From Desulfobulbaceae bacterium (GTDB lineage: Bacteria > Desulfobacterota > Desulfobulbia > Desulfobulbales > Desulfocapsaceae), in NCBI GenBank assembly GCA_008933635.1, contig WBUQ01000022.1:1-39970 (forward strand): 39,970 nucleotides of DNA. Direction: 5' to 3'. How positions within the stretch are numbered: the stretch's first letter is position 1; each line of letters opens with the position of its first letter. Position numbers and translations under genes: made by a program. The notes under the pieces are model-generated. The model did not search any database. It worked only from the letters and a program-made list of their open reading frames with translations, and was not told the DNA's origin. Positions 1 to 7,503 of the stretch are shown here, piece after piece.

Positions 1-82
1 GGGCATAGCAGTCGTAAGGGGGGGCATAGCGGTCGCAGACAGGGGGGCATAGCGGTCGCACTAAGGGGGCATAGCGGTCGTA
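1..82. repeat. Four direct repeats (iteron-like), about 22-bp period
   Basis: The core GGGCATAGCRGTCG occurs four times in the same orientation, starting at 1, 22, 45 and 67, so the spacing is 21, 23 and 22 bp (two helical turns). The first copy starts at the window edge, so more copies may lie to the left. Such arrays bind replication initiators or regulators. They are also found as the multiple terminal repeats of IS21-like elements. The sequence alone does not separate these possibilities. Confidence 0.8.
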
Positions 83-105
83 ATCCTGTTTTTAGAAATC
101 CTCTT

Positions 106-128
106 AAATCCTTTACAGATAAGGATTT
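106..128. repeat. Perfect 8-bp inverted repeat
   Basis: AAATCCTT (106-113) and AAGGATTT (121-128) flank a 7-nt loop. It sits just after the direct repeats and about 85 bp before the first gene. It is followed by three TAATC motifs at 151, 161 and 172, about one helical turn apart, in an A/T-rich stretch. It may be an operator or part of an origin, but no function can be assigned. Confidence 0.5.
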
Positions 129-213
129 GCTGGGAGTGACGAAAACTGTCTAATCATCTTTAATCTTTTTTTAATCATAAAAGAAAGGCGAGAAGAAAAA
201 GCTCTGGTGAAAA

Positions 214-747
214 ATGAAAAGCTCAACCCAAAACAGTCAGCAAACAGACAACCGAGAGACATGGGAAATGGCCTTGCAATGGGTTTCCGCCCACCGCAAG
301 CTCATCCGCCAGATTGCATCGCCGTATATCCGGCACATGACGGCCGACAGCGACGACCTTTCCCAGGAGGCGGTAATTGCCGCCTTCAAGGCCCTTATAG
401 CTTCCCGGAAAAAGGAAAAACCAGGTCAGTTTATCCCGTTTTTTCGAGTCATTTTCAAAACCAACTGCATCAAGCTAGCATCCGGCGTCCAGGCGATGCA
501 CAACCTGGAAGACCACCACATTCCTTGTCCAGAAAGACCGGAGGTGCAGGAAGAGCCGGGAATCATCCGGATCGAAGAAGCATTGCAAGTGGTAAGCACT
601 CGACAACGGGAGGTTTGTATTTGGATTTTGCAACAACCGGAACCGGTAAGCACCCCTGAGCTTGCCAAGAAATTCAAGGTCAGCCGCCGTCATGCCTGCC
701 GTTTGATCAGTGACAGCATTCAGCGAATCTCCAGTCCGGTACTTTGA
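214..747 (+). CDS. Sigma-70-family-like regulator (ECF-sized)
   Basis: This 177-aa protein has the layout of a small sigma factor. A region-2-like segment lies at about residues 28-60, including the acidic stretch DSDDLSQEA and a following helix that resemble the core-binding and -10 helices. A region-4-like helix-turn-helix lies at about 127-172, with the TPELAKKFKVSRRHACRLI pattern. The start at 214 follows a purine-rich stretch but no strong ribosome site. The next gene begins within or 2 nt beyond its stop, so the two are probably co-transcribed. Its place at the head of the transfer operon suggests it controls transfer genes. It could instead be a sigma-like DNA-binding protein that has lost polymerase function. 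The family call is moderately sure; the role is inferred. Confidence 0.65.
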   Translation: MKSSTQNSQQTDNRETWEMALQWVSAHRKLIRQIASPYIRHMTADSDDLSQEAVIAAFKALIASRKKEKPGQFIPFFRVIFKTNCIKLASGVQAMHNLEDHHIPCPERPEVQEEPGIIRIEEALQVVSTRQREVCIWILQQPEPVSTPELAKKFKVSRRHACRLISDSIQRISSPVL

Positions 748-1166
748 ACATGATAGTCAGCGAATACGCCAGACACTCTCAAATCCCCCAACGTGTTCTC
801 CGCCTTTTGCAGCGCGAGGGGATCATCCACGATCCACTCTGCCGGGAAGACCTTCTCAACCTGCAATTCTTGGAAAAAATCTGGAGAAAGAAGGAAGTGC
901 TGCGTTCCCAACTGAGCCGGATGTCGATGAAGGCGCGCCTTAATTTTCTCAGGACTGCCGATTTGCCCTCCAAGTGGGAACGATACGCCTATACCCGCTT
1001 CCGCAACCGGGAACCGGGCAAGAAACTAACCATTCAGACCGTAGTCGAAGAAATCGAGACCACCTTCTGTTTTCGCCTGAAACGACAGCAAATACAACGG
1101 CTGTATCTTATCCGCAACCGAGCCCAGGTCGCACGGCACCGAGAAAAATATTCCTCACCAAATTGA
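744..1166 (+). CDS. Hypothetical protein, possible MerR-like helix-turn-helix
   Basis: This is a basic protein of 138-140 aa. The longest frame starts with TTG at 744, inside the stop of the preceding gene; an ATG at 750 is equally possible. The N-terminal 45 residues (SEYARHSQIPQRVLRLLQRE, then a region rich in D and L) resemble the start of a MerR-type winged helix, in which a helix-turn-helix is followed by a wing. The rest is rich in Arg and Lys and predicted helical. I do not recognise the family. The coupling to the sigma-like gene suggests the two work together in regulating the adjacent transfer operon, but that is inference from position only. Confidence 0.5.
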   Translation: MNMIVSEYARHSQIPQRVLRLLQREGIIHDPLCREDLLNLQFLEKIWRKKEVLRSQLSRMSMKARLNFLRTADLPSKWERYAYTRFRNREPGKKLTIQTVVEEIETTFCFRLKRQQIQRLYLIRNRAQVARHREKYSSPN

Positions 1167-1168
1167 GC

Positions 1169-1185
1169 CTGTAACTCTCTTACAG
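1169..1185. promoter_or_regulatory. Small inverted repeat before the transfer operon
   Basis: CTGTAA and TTACAG flank a 5-nt spacer immediately after the 140-aa gene and about 200 bp before the OmpA-like gene. It is not followed by a T-run, so it is a weak terminator candidate. It may be an operator for the tra operon. The rest of 1186-1385 holds no gene I can support. Confidence 0.35.
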
Positions 1186-1385
1186 AGCGCAAACAAATAA
1201 GTAATAAACAGCATTTATTGGCCATTTACCAAAAGGTCAAAACCACCTTGGGTTATCAAAAAAGCCGAAAAAAAGAACCGATCATCGGTCATACGATCAG
1301 GAAAAAGCAAATAGAGAGAAACGAGATCACTCCCTCCCAAGAGGAAAGGAACACGCCGCCCATCATTTTCACTATAACCCTGAAC

Positions 1386-1922
1386 ATGAAATATCTGATC
1401 GGATCGATACTCGTAGCTGGAATTCTGCTCTCGCCAACGCTGCCTCAGGCAATGGAGATCAGGCAGGAGATATACAGGTTTGCCATGAACATGACTCAGG
1501 AGGTTACCTGTGAAACCTTTGTAATAGACGAGTATCCGCCGTTCAAAACATCGCCAAGAGTCAGCTGTTCCCTTCCCGTGGGGCGTTTCGAGTTGGGAAG
1601 CGCAGTACTTTCTGCCGCTGCCGGTGAACGCATCGTCTCCGGCTTGAGACGATGCGGGATCTCGCAAGATGATCCCCTGGTTGTGACGGGACATACCTGT
1701 GAATTTGGCCCCGAGGAGCTGAACCAGACGCTTTCCCAGCAGCGCGCAGGAGCTGTAGCCGCTCTCCTCAGGAAAAATGGTTTTCATGTGGCAATGACAC
1801 AGGGAAAAGGGTCACAGGAGACCATTAGTCATGATTCCGGCAAATTCTCAGTCAACCGCCGCGTTGAGATAGCTTTGCAGCAACGTATCGCTCCTCTACC
1901 ATCGTTCCCACCGGCACATTAA
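1386..1922 (+). CDS. OmpA-like peptidoglycan-binding exported protein
   Basis: From the ATG at 1386 the product is 178 aa. It begins with a clear signal peptide (Lys-Tyr, then a hydrophobic run ending near PQA). The OmpA C-terminal fold follows: the FELGSAVL strand, the VTGHTCEFGPEELN turn that replaces the usual GHTD-x2-G-x5-N, LSQQRAGAVAALL, and the terminal NRRVEI. The frame is open back to 1218, but that stretch has no signal sequence. There is no strong ribosome site before 1386, so the start is not certain. OmpA-like proteins anchor envelope complexes to peptidoglycan. Sitting directly before the pilin gene, this one probably stabilises the transfer apparatus in the envelope. Confidence 0.8.
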   Translation: MKYLIGSILVAGILLSPTLPQAMEIRQEIYRFAMNMTQEVTCETFVIDEYPPFKTSPRVSCSLPVGRFELGSAVLSAAAGERIVSGLRRCGISQDDPLVVTGHTCEFGPEELNQTLSQQRAGAVAALLRKNGFHVAMTQGKGSQETISHDSGKFSVNRRVEIALQQRIAPLPSFPPAH

Positions 1923-1950
1923 CAAAGCAATTCAGCACAAGGAGAAAAAG

Positions 1951-2277
1951 ATGAAACCACCGCGCACAGAAAGATACCGGCAAACAAAAATCATCACAGC
2001 CTTGGCGGTTCTTACGGCCGCCTGCCTGCTGGCGGGAAACGCCATGGCCGTGACTGCCCCGGGGACCGGCACCTTTGCCTACGATCTTTTCGATATCGGG
2101 GTCAACCAGATCCTGAAAGGCCCAATCGGTTTTGTCGGCGGAGTCGCCTGCATGGTGCTCGCCGCTGTCCTGGCCGTCCGGCAGATGCTGCTGCCGGCTG
2201 TCTGTTCAGTGCTTGGTGGGGCCTTTCTGCTCAAGGCGGATAGCGTTGTGGAAACCATCGGCGCAATAATCTGTTAA
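1951..2277 (+). CDS. traA: F-type conjugative pilin precursor (TraA-like)
   Basis: This 108-aa protein has a long charged leader, a hydrophobic signal segment ending in AMA at about residue 33, then a short mature part with two membrane segments (about 57-77 and 80-95) separated by the basic loop RQ. This is the architecture of TraA/TrbC-type pilins, which are cleaved and held in the inner membrane before polymerisation. AAGGAGAAAAAG immediately precedes the ATG. Position directly before traL matches F-like operons. Pilins diverge quickly, so the call rests mainly on architecture and order. Confidence 0.75.
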   Translation: MKPPRTERYRQTKIITALAVLTAACLLAGNAMAVTAPGTGTFAYDLFDIGVNQILKGPIGFVGGVACMVLAAVLAVRQMLLPAVCSVLGGAFLLKADSVVETIGAIIC

Positions 2278-2296
2278 TTCCACACCTCTGTTCACC

Positions 2297-2578
2297 ATGG
2301 CCAAGAACAGCCTCACCCAACCTTTTCCGCAGTATCTGTCCAAACCGATCCAGGTCCTCTGGTTCGAGACGGACGAACTGGTGCTCGGCATGTTTTTCTT
2401 CGTCCTGGCCCTGGTGTACGGCAAATTCATGTGGTTGCTGTTTTTCGGATCGCAATACTTCTACATCCGCACCAAAAAGAAGAAACCACGCGGTTATCTC
2501 AAGCATCTGCTCTATGTACTCGGTCTGATAAAGATGAAAAACTACCCGGAATTCCTACAGAAGGAATATCACGAATGA
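2297..2578 (+). CDS. traL: Type IV secretion pilus assembly protein TraL
   Basis: This 93-aa inner-membrane protein belongs to the TraL family of F-type systems (the VirB3 counterpart). The conserved N-terminal pattern FPQYLSKPIQVLWFETDEL leads into one or two adjacent hydrophobic segments (about 29-55) and then a basic tail rich in Lys. It is about the length of F TraL (91 aa). The stop overlaps the traE start as ATGA, so the two are translationally coupled. TraL is needed for pilus assembly. Confidence 0.92.
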   Translation: MAKNSLTQPFPQYLSKPIQVLWFETDELVLGMFFFVLALVYGKFMWLLFFGSQYFYIRTKKKKPRGYLKHLLYVLGLIKMKNYPEFLQKEYHE

Positions 2579-3150
2579 GGACTGATATCTTTCTGCAAAA
2601 GGCCAGCAACCTCTTTCTCGAAAACAGATTGCTGAAGTTCGCCATCGTGGTTCTGGCCCTGGCTGTAGCCTTCAACTCGCTGTTTACTCTTCGAGCCGTC
2701 ACATACCAGCGGGTGGTGTTGATCCCACCCACGATGACAGGAACCATCGAATTTGTTCAGGGCAAACCGACCGATCAGTATATTCGCGACTTGACCAGGC
2801 AGGTCATCAACCTGAGCGCCACCTATTCGCCAGCCACTGCCAGGGCTCAATTTGACGAATTGTTGAAGTTCTACGCCCCGGAATCCTACCCGAAGGCATC
2901 CACCACTTGGTACGCACTGGCCGGCAGGGTTGAGGAAGCGCAGGTCAGTTCAGCCTTTTACCTCGAACATATCAAGATCGCCAAGAACGACAGTATTGAG
3001 GTCTCCGGTACTTCTCGCCAATTTGCCACCGATACCCCACTGGAGACCAAGAACAAGACCTTTGTCATCCAATTCAGGATTCAAGACGGCAGATTTTACA
3101 TCGTCACGCTCTCGGAAAAATTATCCCGCTGGCAGGAAAAGGAGAAATAG
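2575..3150 (+). CDS. traE: Type IV secretion assembly protein TraE
   Basis: From the ATG at 2575, which overlaps the traL stop, the product is 191 aa, close to F TraE (188 aa). A cytoplasmic N-terminus leads to one membrane segment at about 19-38 and a periplasmic domain of the VirB8 fold. The family pattern RAVTYQRVVLIPPTM after the membrane segment and the C-terminal pattern FVIQFRIQDGRFYI are typical. TraE scaffolds the inner-membrane complex. The longer frame back to 2431 overlaps traL and is not used. Confidence 0.93.
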   Translation: MRTDIFLQKASNLFLENRLLKFAIVVLALAVAFNSLFTLRAVTYQRVVLIPPTMTGTIEFVQGKPTDQYIRDLTRQVINLSATYSPATARAQFDELLKFYAPESYPKASTTWYALAGRVEEAQVSSAFYLEHIKIAKNDSIEVSGTSRQFATDTPLETKNKTFVIQFRIQDGRFYIVTLSEKLSRWQEKEK

Positions 3151-3152
3151 TC

Positions 3153-3896
3153 GTGCTGAAATACGCTCTCATTACTGCTGTTCTCATTGTTTTAGTGGCT
3201 ACAGAAATCAAGGCCGAAACGCTGGTGATTCCACCGGAGATACCGACCGCACTTGAGCTGTCCAACCGCGATATCAACCGGATCGTCTGTCCCGGAACGA
3301 TAAATGACCTGATTTTCTCCGAAGAAAAACGCATGACTGGCCATTTTTCCGGCAACAACGCCTTTATCAAGTTCAAGGTCGAACAGCTTGGTGAGAAAGA
3401 ATTTTCCTACGCGGATACCCCGAGCGAGTTGTTTGTCGTCTGTGACAACACAGTCTACACCATGATCACCACACCACAGGACATCCCCTCGGTCACCCTC
3501 CGGCTTACCCCGGCCCAAGGAAAAAACCTGCAGAAGAATATCGCCGATTTCAAGGAACTGCCGCTTGAAAAACGGGTACTGCAGGTGATCCATGAGGCCT
3601 ACAACGAGATCTTTCCCTCCAGCTACGGCGTCACCGATATGGGAGTCTCGGTGACTCTGACACCCGATCTTGAGATCAGACTGATACAGGTTGTTGATGT
3701 GGATGGCGTTGGCTTGAGACTGAAAAAGTATGCCGTAAAATCTCTTGTGCAGCATGAACTCACGGTCGAGGAAAAGACCTTTCTCACGCCACAGGTCAGT
3801 AATTCCATACTGGCTGTGGCCGTCGACACCCACAATCTGCAGGCCGGCGCCTCAACCCTGGCTTTTGTGGTGGAACAAAAGGAGCAAGACCAGTGA
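3153..3896 (+). CDS. traK: Type IV secretion outer-membrane-complex protein TraK
   Basis: This 247-aa exported protein starts at a GTG preceded by AAAAGGAGAAA. A signal peptide ends near IKA (about residue 22). TraK is the VirB9 counterpart and, with TraB and TraV, forms the core complex spanning periplasm and outer membrane. The N-terminal segment ALELSNRDINRIVCPG is the typical TraK start of the mature protein. The stop overlaps the traB start as GTGA, so the two are coupled. Confidence 0.92.
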   Translation: MLKYALITAVLIVLVATEIKAETLVIPPEIPTALELSNRDINRIVCPGTINDLIFSEEKRMTGHFSGNNAFIKFKVEQLGEKEFSYADTPSELFVVCDNTVYTMITTPQDIPSVTLRLTPAQGKNLQKNIADFKELPLEKRVLQVIHEAYNEIFPSSYGVTDMGVSVTLTPDLEIRLIQVVDVDGVGLRLKKYAVKSLVQHELTVEEKTFLTPQVSNSILAVAVDTHNLQAGASTLAFVVEQKEQDQ

Positions 3897-5047
3897 GCCT
3901 GAAAGAGCGATTCAACAACCTCAGTCCTGGCCAGAAAAAGGCCGTCGTCTGGTTGCTGATTGGGATAGTCATCCTGTTCTTTGTGATCTCCGGCTACAAC
4001 TCATCACGATCCGACCGAGCCGGCAGCCTTTTAGGGCAACAAAAGACCAGGGAAATCCAGATTGAACCTGATCTGATCCAGAAAACCCTGCTGCATGAGC
4101 AGCGACGGGAGTTGGACACCCTGAAAGAGGAAATCGACAAGTTAAAAAAAGTACCGGCATTAACTGACAGGGAAGACAGCTCAGTAGACAAAGAACAGAA
4201 AGATGAACTTCCGGTAATTCCAACTCCTGACCAGCTTGCCCAGAAAGCAGTTCCACCCCCTCCCCCAATTGTGATCCAGCCCAACCCCATCATGCCTGGC
4301 AAAACAGGGCAAGAGGGACCTCGGCTGATCGGCAATATCTCCGTCCTGTCGAACACTGTAGCGCCTGAAAATAACAGCGAGGAAAAGGATAAAAAAAAAG
4401 GCAGGACAGTCTATCTCCCGCCTTCTTTTATGGAGGCCAGCCTGCTGACCGGATTCGACGCTTCTACATCCGGCAACGGGCGGAGTAATCCGGAACCGCT
4501 GCTGCTGAGAATCCAGACCCCGGCAGTGCTCCCCAATGACGTCAAAGCCAATTTGCGGGGCTGTTTTGTCATCGCCGAGGCCGTGGGGAGACTGGACAAG
4601 GAACGGGCCGACGTGCGGCTGGTATCGCTGTCGTGCTTGAGCAACGAGGGCAAGGCTGTCATCGACACCCCGCTCAAGGGCTTTGTCACGGACTCCGACT
4701 CCAAGGTCGGTCTGTCCGGCAGAGTGGTCTCGAGAATGGGCGCGGCGACCGCCAGGACTATCGTCGCCGGCTTTTTCGGAGGTCTCGGCGATATGCTCAA
4801 GACCACGGCCACGACTCAATCGGTGTCGGCACTTGGCACAACCACCACTGTAGACTCCTCGCAGGTCGGCAAATATGCCCTCGGCGGGGGCTTGGCCGAA
4901 GGTTCACAGAGCCTGCGCGATTTTTACCTCGATCTTGCCAAACAAGCCACCCCGGTCATCGAGGTGGGCGCCACCAAAAAGATCACCGTCATTATATCCG
5001 AGGGCAAACACCTTGAAATCAGGGAGCTTGATAACGATGAACTTTAG
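3893..5047 (+). CDS. traB: Type IV secretion channel protein TraB
   Basis: This 384-aa protein starts at the GTG overlapping the traK stop. It is the VirB10 counterpart that bridges inner and outer membranes. In order it has an N-terminal membrane helix (about 18-35), a charged coiled-coil stretch (about 58-85), a Pro-rich segment (PPPPPIVIQPNPIMPG, about 120-137) and a C-terminal beta-barrel domain from about 170. The last contains LLRIQTPAVLPNDVKANLRGC, the usual TraB core. It is shorter than F TraB (475 aa), mostly in the linker. Its end overlaps traV by 11 bp. Confidence 0.93.
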   Translation: MSLKERFNNLSPGQKKAVVWLLIGIVILFFVISGYNSSRSDRAGSLLGQQKTREIQIEPDLIQKTLLHEQRRELDTLKEEIDKLKKVPALTDREDSSVDKEQKDELPVIPTPDQLAQKAVPPPPPIVIQPNPIMPGKTGQEGPRLIGNISVLSNTVAPENNSEEKDKKKGRTVYLPPSFMEASLLTGFDASTSGNGRSNPEPLLLRIQTPAVLPNDVKANLRGCFVIAEAVGRLDKERADVRLVSLSCLSNEGKAVIDTPLKGFVTDSDSKVGLSGRVVSRMGAATARTIVAGFFGGLGDMLKTTATTQSVSALGTTTTVDSSQVGKYALGGGLAEGSQSLRDFYLDLAKQATPVIEVGATKKITVIISEGKHLEIRELDNDEL

Positions 5048-5507
5048 CAAATTGATAGTCCTGGCCCTGACAGTGGCCTTGTTGTCCGGCTGCGGTCCCG
5101 TGCTCAATCCATACAAGGAAAATTTCAAATGCAAAACTCCCGGTGAAGACGGGAAGTGCGTCGATACACCCACGGCCTACAAGGATGCCCGATTCCCTGA
5201 AACTAAACTAACCGAAAAGCCTGAGACAAAACCCTGTGTGGAATGCGATAAACCAACCGGCTCGTCAACAACCGGAGAAAAGCCGGATCCCGGCCAGGAT
5301 ATCCTTGCCGCCCGTTACAAGATTTTATCGGAGCTGCTGAAAGAACCGAAGAAACCGCTGCTGCAGCCCCCCAAAATCCTGCGAGTATTGATGTTGCCCT
5401 ACGAGGGAGAGGGCAAGGAATTGTTCATGACCCGCTATGTCTATGTCCAGATGGAAAACGCCAGGTGGGTTCTTACCGATCAGCATGAGAAGGGGCTACA
5501 TCAATGA
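5037..5507 (+). CDS. traV: Type IV secretion lipoprotein TraV
   Basis: From the ATG at 5037 the product is 156 aa, with a lipoprotein signal (LLSGC, Cys at residue 19). TraV is the VirB7 counterpart, an outer-membrane lipoprotein that caps the TraB-TraK core. The family pattern NPYKENFKCKTPGEDGKCV follows the lipobox, with paired cysteines, and there is a second Cys-x2-Cys further on. F TraV is 171 aa. The next plus-strand operon gene, traC, lies 2 kb away because hipBA is inserted after traV. Confidence 0.92.
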   Translation: MNFSKLIVLALTVALLSGCGPVLNPYKENFKCKTPGEDGKCVDTPTAYKDARFPETKLTEKPETKPCVECDKPTGSSTTGEKPDPGQDILAARYKILSELLKEPKKPLLQPPKILRVLMLPYEGEGKELFMTRYVYVQMENARWVLTDQHEKGLHQ

Positions 5508-5613
5508 CTACGAAGATTTATAGAGAATTACTAATACTTGAATGATCAGATGCGATCGGTGGCTACGGAGCATTGGCAATGAAGAACAGCGCCTACATCT
5601 TGGCCATAGCATC

Positions 5614-6924
5614 TCACTGCCGCCTGAGACGATCCCGTGCCGCATGCAATCCCGCAAAAATAACGGCCACTATGTCCTCCGGGAATTCCGGCGGAAGATG
5701 CTGACCCACTTCTTCCATGACGGTTTCGGCCTGGTCGCAACATGCCTCGATAATCAGCTCCATCTCTTCCGGTGAGAAACGGCATTTACGGGCGGTCTCC
5801 AGCCAGTGCCGGCGGCTGATCATATCCCACCGGTAATGACTCTGTTTGCCATGCACCGCCATTGCCATGCTCACCTTCTGTCGATCGATCTGCCGGGTGG
5901 CGACAAGCGGATGCACGGAAATCACATCATAGAGTGGTGTCATGCGATAGAGCCCACCAGCCAGGTGAACGATGCTGAAATTCTTGGCATGGCGATCGAT
6001 TGCCGCCAGCATCCAGAACAACAGCTGCGCCTTCATGAAGGTCGCCCTGTCTTCCTGGCTGTTCAAAGAACCAAGGAGAATATCCATGATCTTCTGCATG
6101 CCGGGGCCGCCATCGGCCTCGTATTTGAGGCTGCCGGAAAGTCCTGACGCCTGGCACATATCCTCCTGCGGCAATCGCATCAGCCAACTGCCGTCTTGGG
6201 CCCAGCGCCGATCAAAACGCTCGACCACGAGTGCTTTCTGGTCGCCAAACGTGTGCATATCAGCCGGGGCTATCGGCAGACCGAAACCGGCCAGGATGCG
6301 ATGGCAGAGCCATTCGTTTTCTACACTGGTGCTCAGGTCGATGCCACTCCTGGCAAACTCACCAATCGGCAGTTTGAAGAGATGACTGGTAGGGGTCGCG
6401 CCTGCTGGTCGGCACCAACGACCATTGTGCAAGAGAAACGCTGTCTTCTCCTGGGCGCCAGCCAACGAGATCCGGAAATCGGCATCGAGATCGACTCCCA
6501 GCGGCATGGCTTGGTAATTCTTCAGAATGGCCGCGATGTCCATATCACTGAGAGGTTGGGCCTGCACCGTCCGGATGTCAACCTGCTCACCTTCCGGCAG
6601 CAACTGCAGAGCACCGATGCAATCCCTGCCGATCCGGGCAAGCAGGTCGAAACAGCGCCCGGATTCGGCCCTGGTTCGTACCTGCAGTCGGCTGCGGATT
6701 GGCTGACTGTCGGGTAGGAGATTGTCGAAATAGTTTTCGACAATCGGTCCGGTGTATTCACGACTAGCCAGAGGGAGCGACAGGGATATCGGCCTTCTCA
6801 GGTCGGAATCGAGCCATGAGGGCCCATAACGGAAGGTCAACACACCGCTGGCAGTGGAGCGCAGACTGCCCACCGACATACCGTTCATCAATACCTGGAG
6901 CACCGCGCTTCTCATTGCCATCAC
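5614..6924 (-). CDS. hipA: HipA-type serine/threonine kinase toxin
   Basis: This 436-aa protein has the full HipA layout: an N-terminal couple domain (about 1-110) and the kinase domain. ISLAGAQEKT (about 152-161) is the P-loop that carries the autophosphorylated Ser of E. coli HipA (Ser150 there, Ser153 here). HLFKLP follows, then the catalytic loop DRHAKNFSI and the metal-binding MTPLYDV. Known HipA kinases inactivate glutamyl-tRNA synthetase and cause dormancy; this substrate is assumed. The GTG start overlaps the hipB stop (an ATG at 6921 is an alternative), so it is translated after the antitoxin. It is intact and lies antisense inside the transfer operon between traV and traC, which suggests later insertion. 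Confidence 0.93.
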   Translation of the reverse strand: MMAMRSAVLQVLMNGMSVGSLRSTASGVLTFRYGPSWLDSDLRRPISLSLPLASREYTGPIVENYFDNLLPDSQPIRSRLQVRTRAESGRCFDLLARIGRDCIGALQLLPEGEQVDIRTVQAQPLSDMDIAAILKNYQAMPLGVDLDADFRISLAGAQEKTAFLLHNGRWCRPAGATPTSHLFKLPIGEFARSGIDLSTSVENEWLCHRILAGFGLPIAPADMHTFGDQKALVVERFDRRWAQDGSWLMRLPQEDMCQASGLSGSLKYEADGGPGMQKIMDILLGSLNSQEDRATFMKAQLLFWMLAAIDRHAKNFSIVHLAGGLYRMTPLYDVISVHPLVATRQIDRQKVSMAMAVHGKQSHYRWDMISRRHWLETARKCRFSPEEMELIIEACCDQAETVMEEVGQHLPPEFPEDIVAVIFAGLHAARDRLRRQ

Positions 6925-7169
6925 CAGACCTCTTGGCCGACGGGAGTTGATCCCATCTTGGGCTGTACCACCAGACCTGCCCCCAGGGCCGACAGGAGCC
7001 GGAACAAGCTGTCCACCCGGCAGTTGGGGTTGCCGTTCTCAATCAGGGAGACCTTCTTCTGATCGAGTCCGACCCTCTTGCCCAGCTCAGCCTGGCTCAA
7101 ACCCTGCTGCCGACGCATATCCCGTAATTTGGCGCCAATGTCGCCCGGTGAAACCAGTATCGTTTGCAT
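6921..7169 (-). CDS. hipB: HipB-type antitoxin and repressor
   Basis: This 82-aa protein carries an Xre/Cro helix-turn-helix at about residues 9-63 (LRDMRRQQGLSQAELGKRVG then KVSLIENG). I chose the ATG at 7169 because TAGGAGGTAC precedes it directly. The frame is open to 7196, but that extension lies over the operator and -10 region. HipB binds and neutralises HipA and represses the pair. The C-terminal tail is short and ends in Trp, as in HipB proteins where the C-terminal Trp affects stability. Confidence 0.92.
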   Translation of the reverse strand: MQTILVSPGDIGAKLRDMRRQQGLSQAELGKRVGLDQKKVSLIENGNPNCRVDSLFRLLSALGAGLVVQPKMGSTPVGQEVW

Positions 7170-7180
7170 AGTACCTCCTA

Positions 7181-7250
7181 ATGTCGATAGAGACATAATA
7201 GTGTTTTATGTCGAAATCGCAATAGAGTTTTTGTTTGTCGTTATCGACAT
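7181..7250. promoter_or_regulatory. Putative HipB operators (three ATGTCGAWA copies)
   Basis: ATGTCGATA occurs at 7181 on the plus strand, ATGTCGAAA at 7209 on the plus strand, and ATGTCGATAA on the minus strand at 7241-7250. The first forms a dyad, ATGTC-N6-GACAT (7181-7196). The last forms TGTCG-N4-CGACA (7236-7249). They flank and overlap the hipBA promoter. E. coli HipB also uses several dyads. Assignment to HipB is inferred from position. Confidence 0.6.
7195..7222 (-). promoter_or_regulatory. Predicted hipBA promoter
   Basis: On the minus strand TTGCGA (7217-7222) and TATTAT (7195-7200) are separated by 16 bp and lie 26 bp before the hipB start. Putative HipB sites overlap both sides of the -10 box, as expected for autorepression. 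Confidence 0.6.
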
Positions 7251-7368
7251 GCAAATTCCGTTTGATAGAGAGTATGACGGGGATCGCGATCCGAGCTATT
7301 CCGCACCTCTCTCAACCGCCATCAAAGGTTGTTTGCGAAGATGATCACGGTTGATAGAGGTCTGGAGC

Positions 7369-7479
7369 ATGGCAAACCAGCCTGCATTCGAAAATCTTGC
7401 CACTACAGGTCATACCAGCAGGAAAAAGAGAATAGAAAGAGCCCACGCATCAATCCTCTTGGAGGATCTCAAAGGCTAA
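7369..7479 (+). CDS. Possible 36-aa small protein upstream of traC
   Basis: An open frame of 36 codons starts with ATG at 7369, 8 nt after AGAGG, and ends 24 bp before traC. The product is basic and hydrophilic (KKRIERAHASILLEDLKG at the C-terminus) with no signal or membrane segment. It lies in the 334-bp stretch between hipB and traC that otherwise has no gene. It could be a true small gene, the remnant of a gene lost when hipBA inserted, or chance. No family recognised. Confidence 0.3.
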   Translation: MANQPAFENLATTGHTSRKKRIERAHASILLEDLKG

Positions 7480-7503
7480 CCAACACAAGGAAGGATTGCG
7501 ACC

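Noticed and set aside
1-82. CRISPR array
   Set aside because: The repeats are separated by only 7-9 bp of variable sequence, far shorter than spacers, and no cas gene is present.
1218-1385. Upstream extension of the OmpA-like gene
   Set aside because: The extra 56 residues are basic and would bury the signal peptide that starts at 1386.
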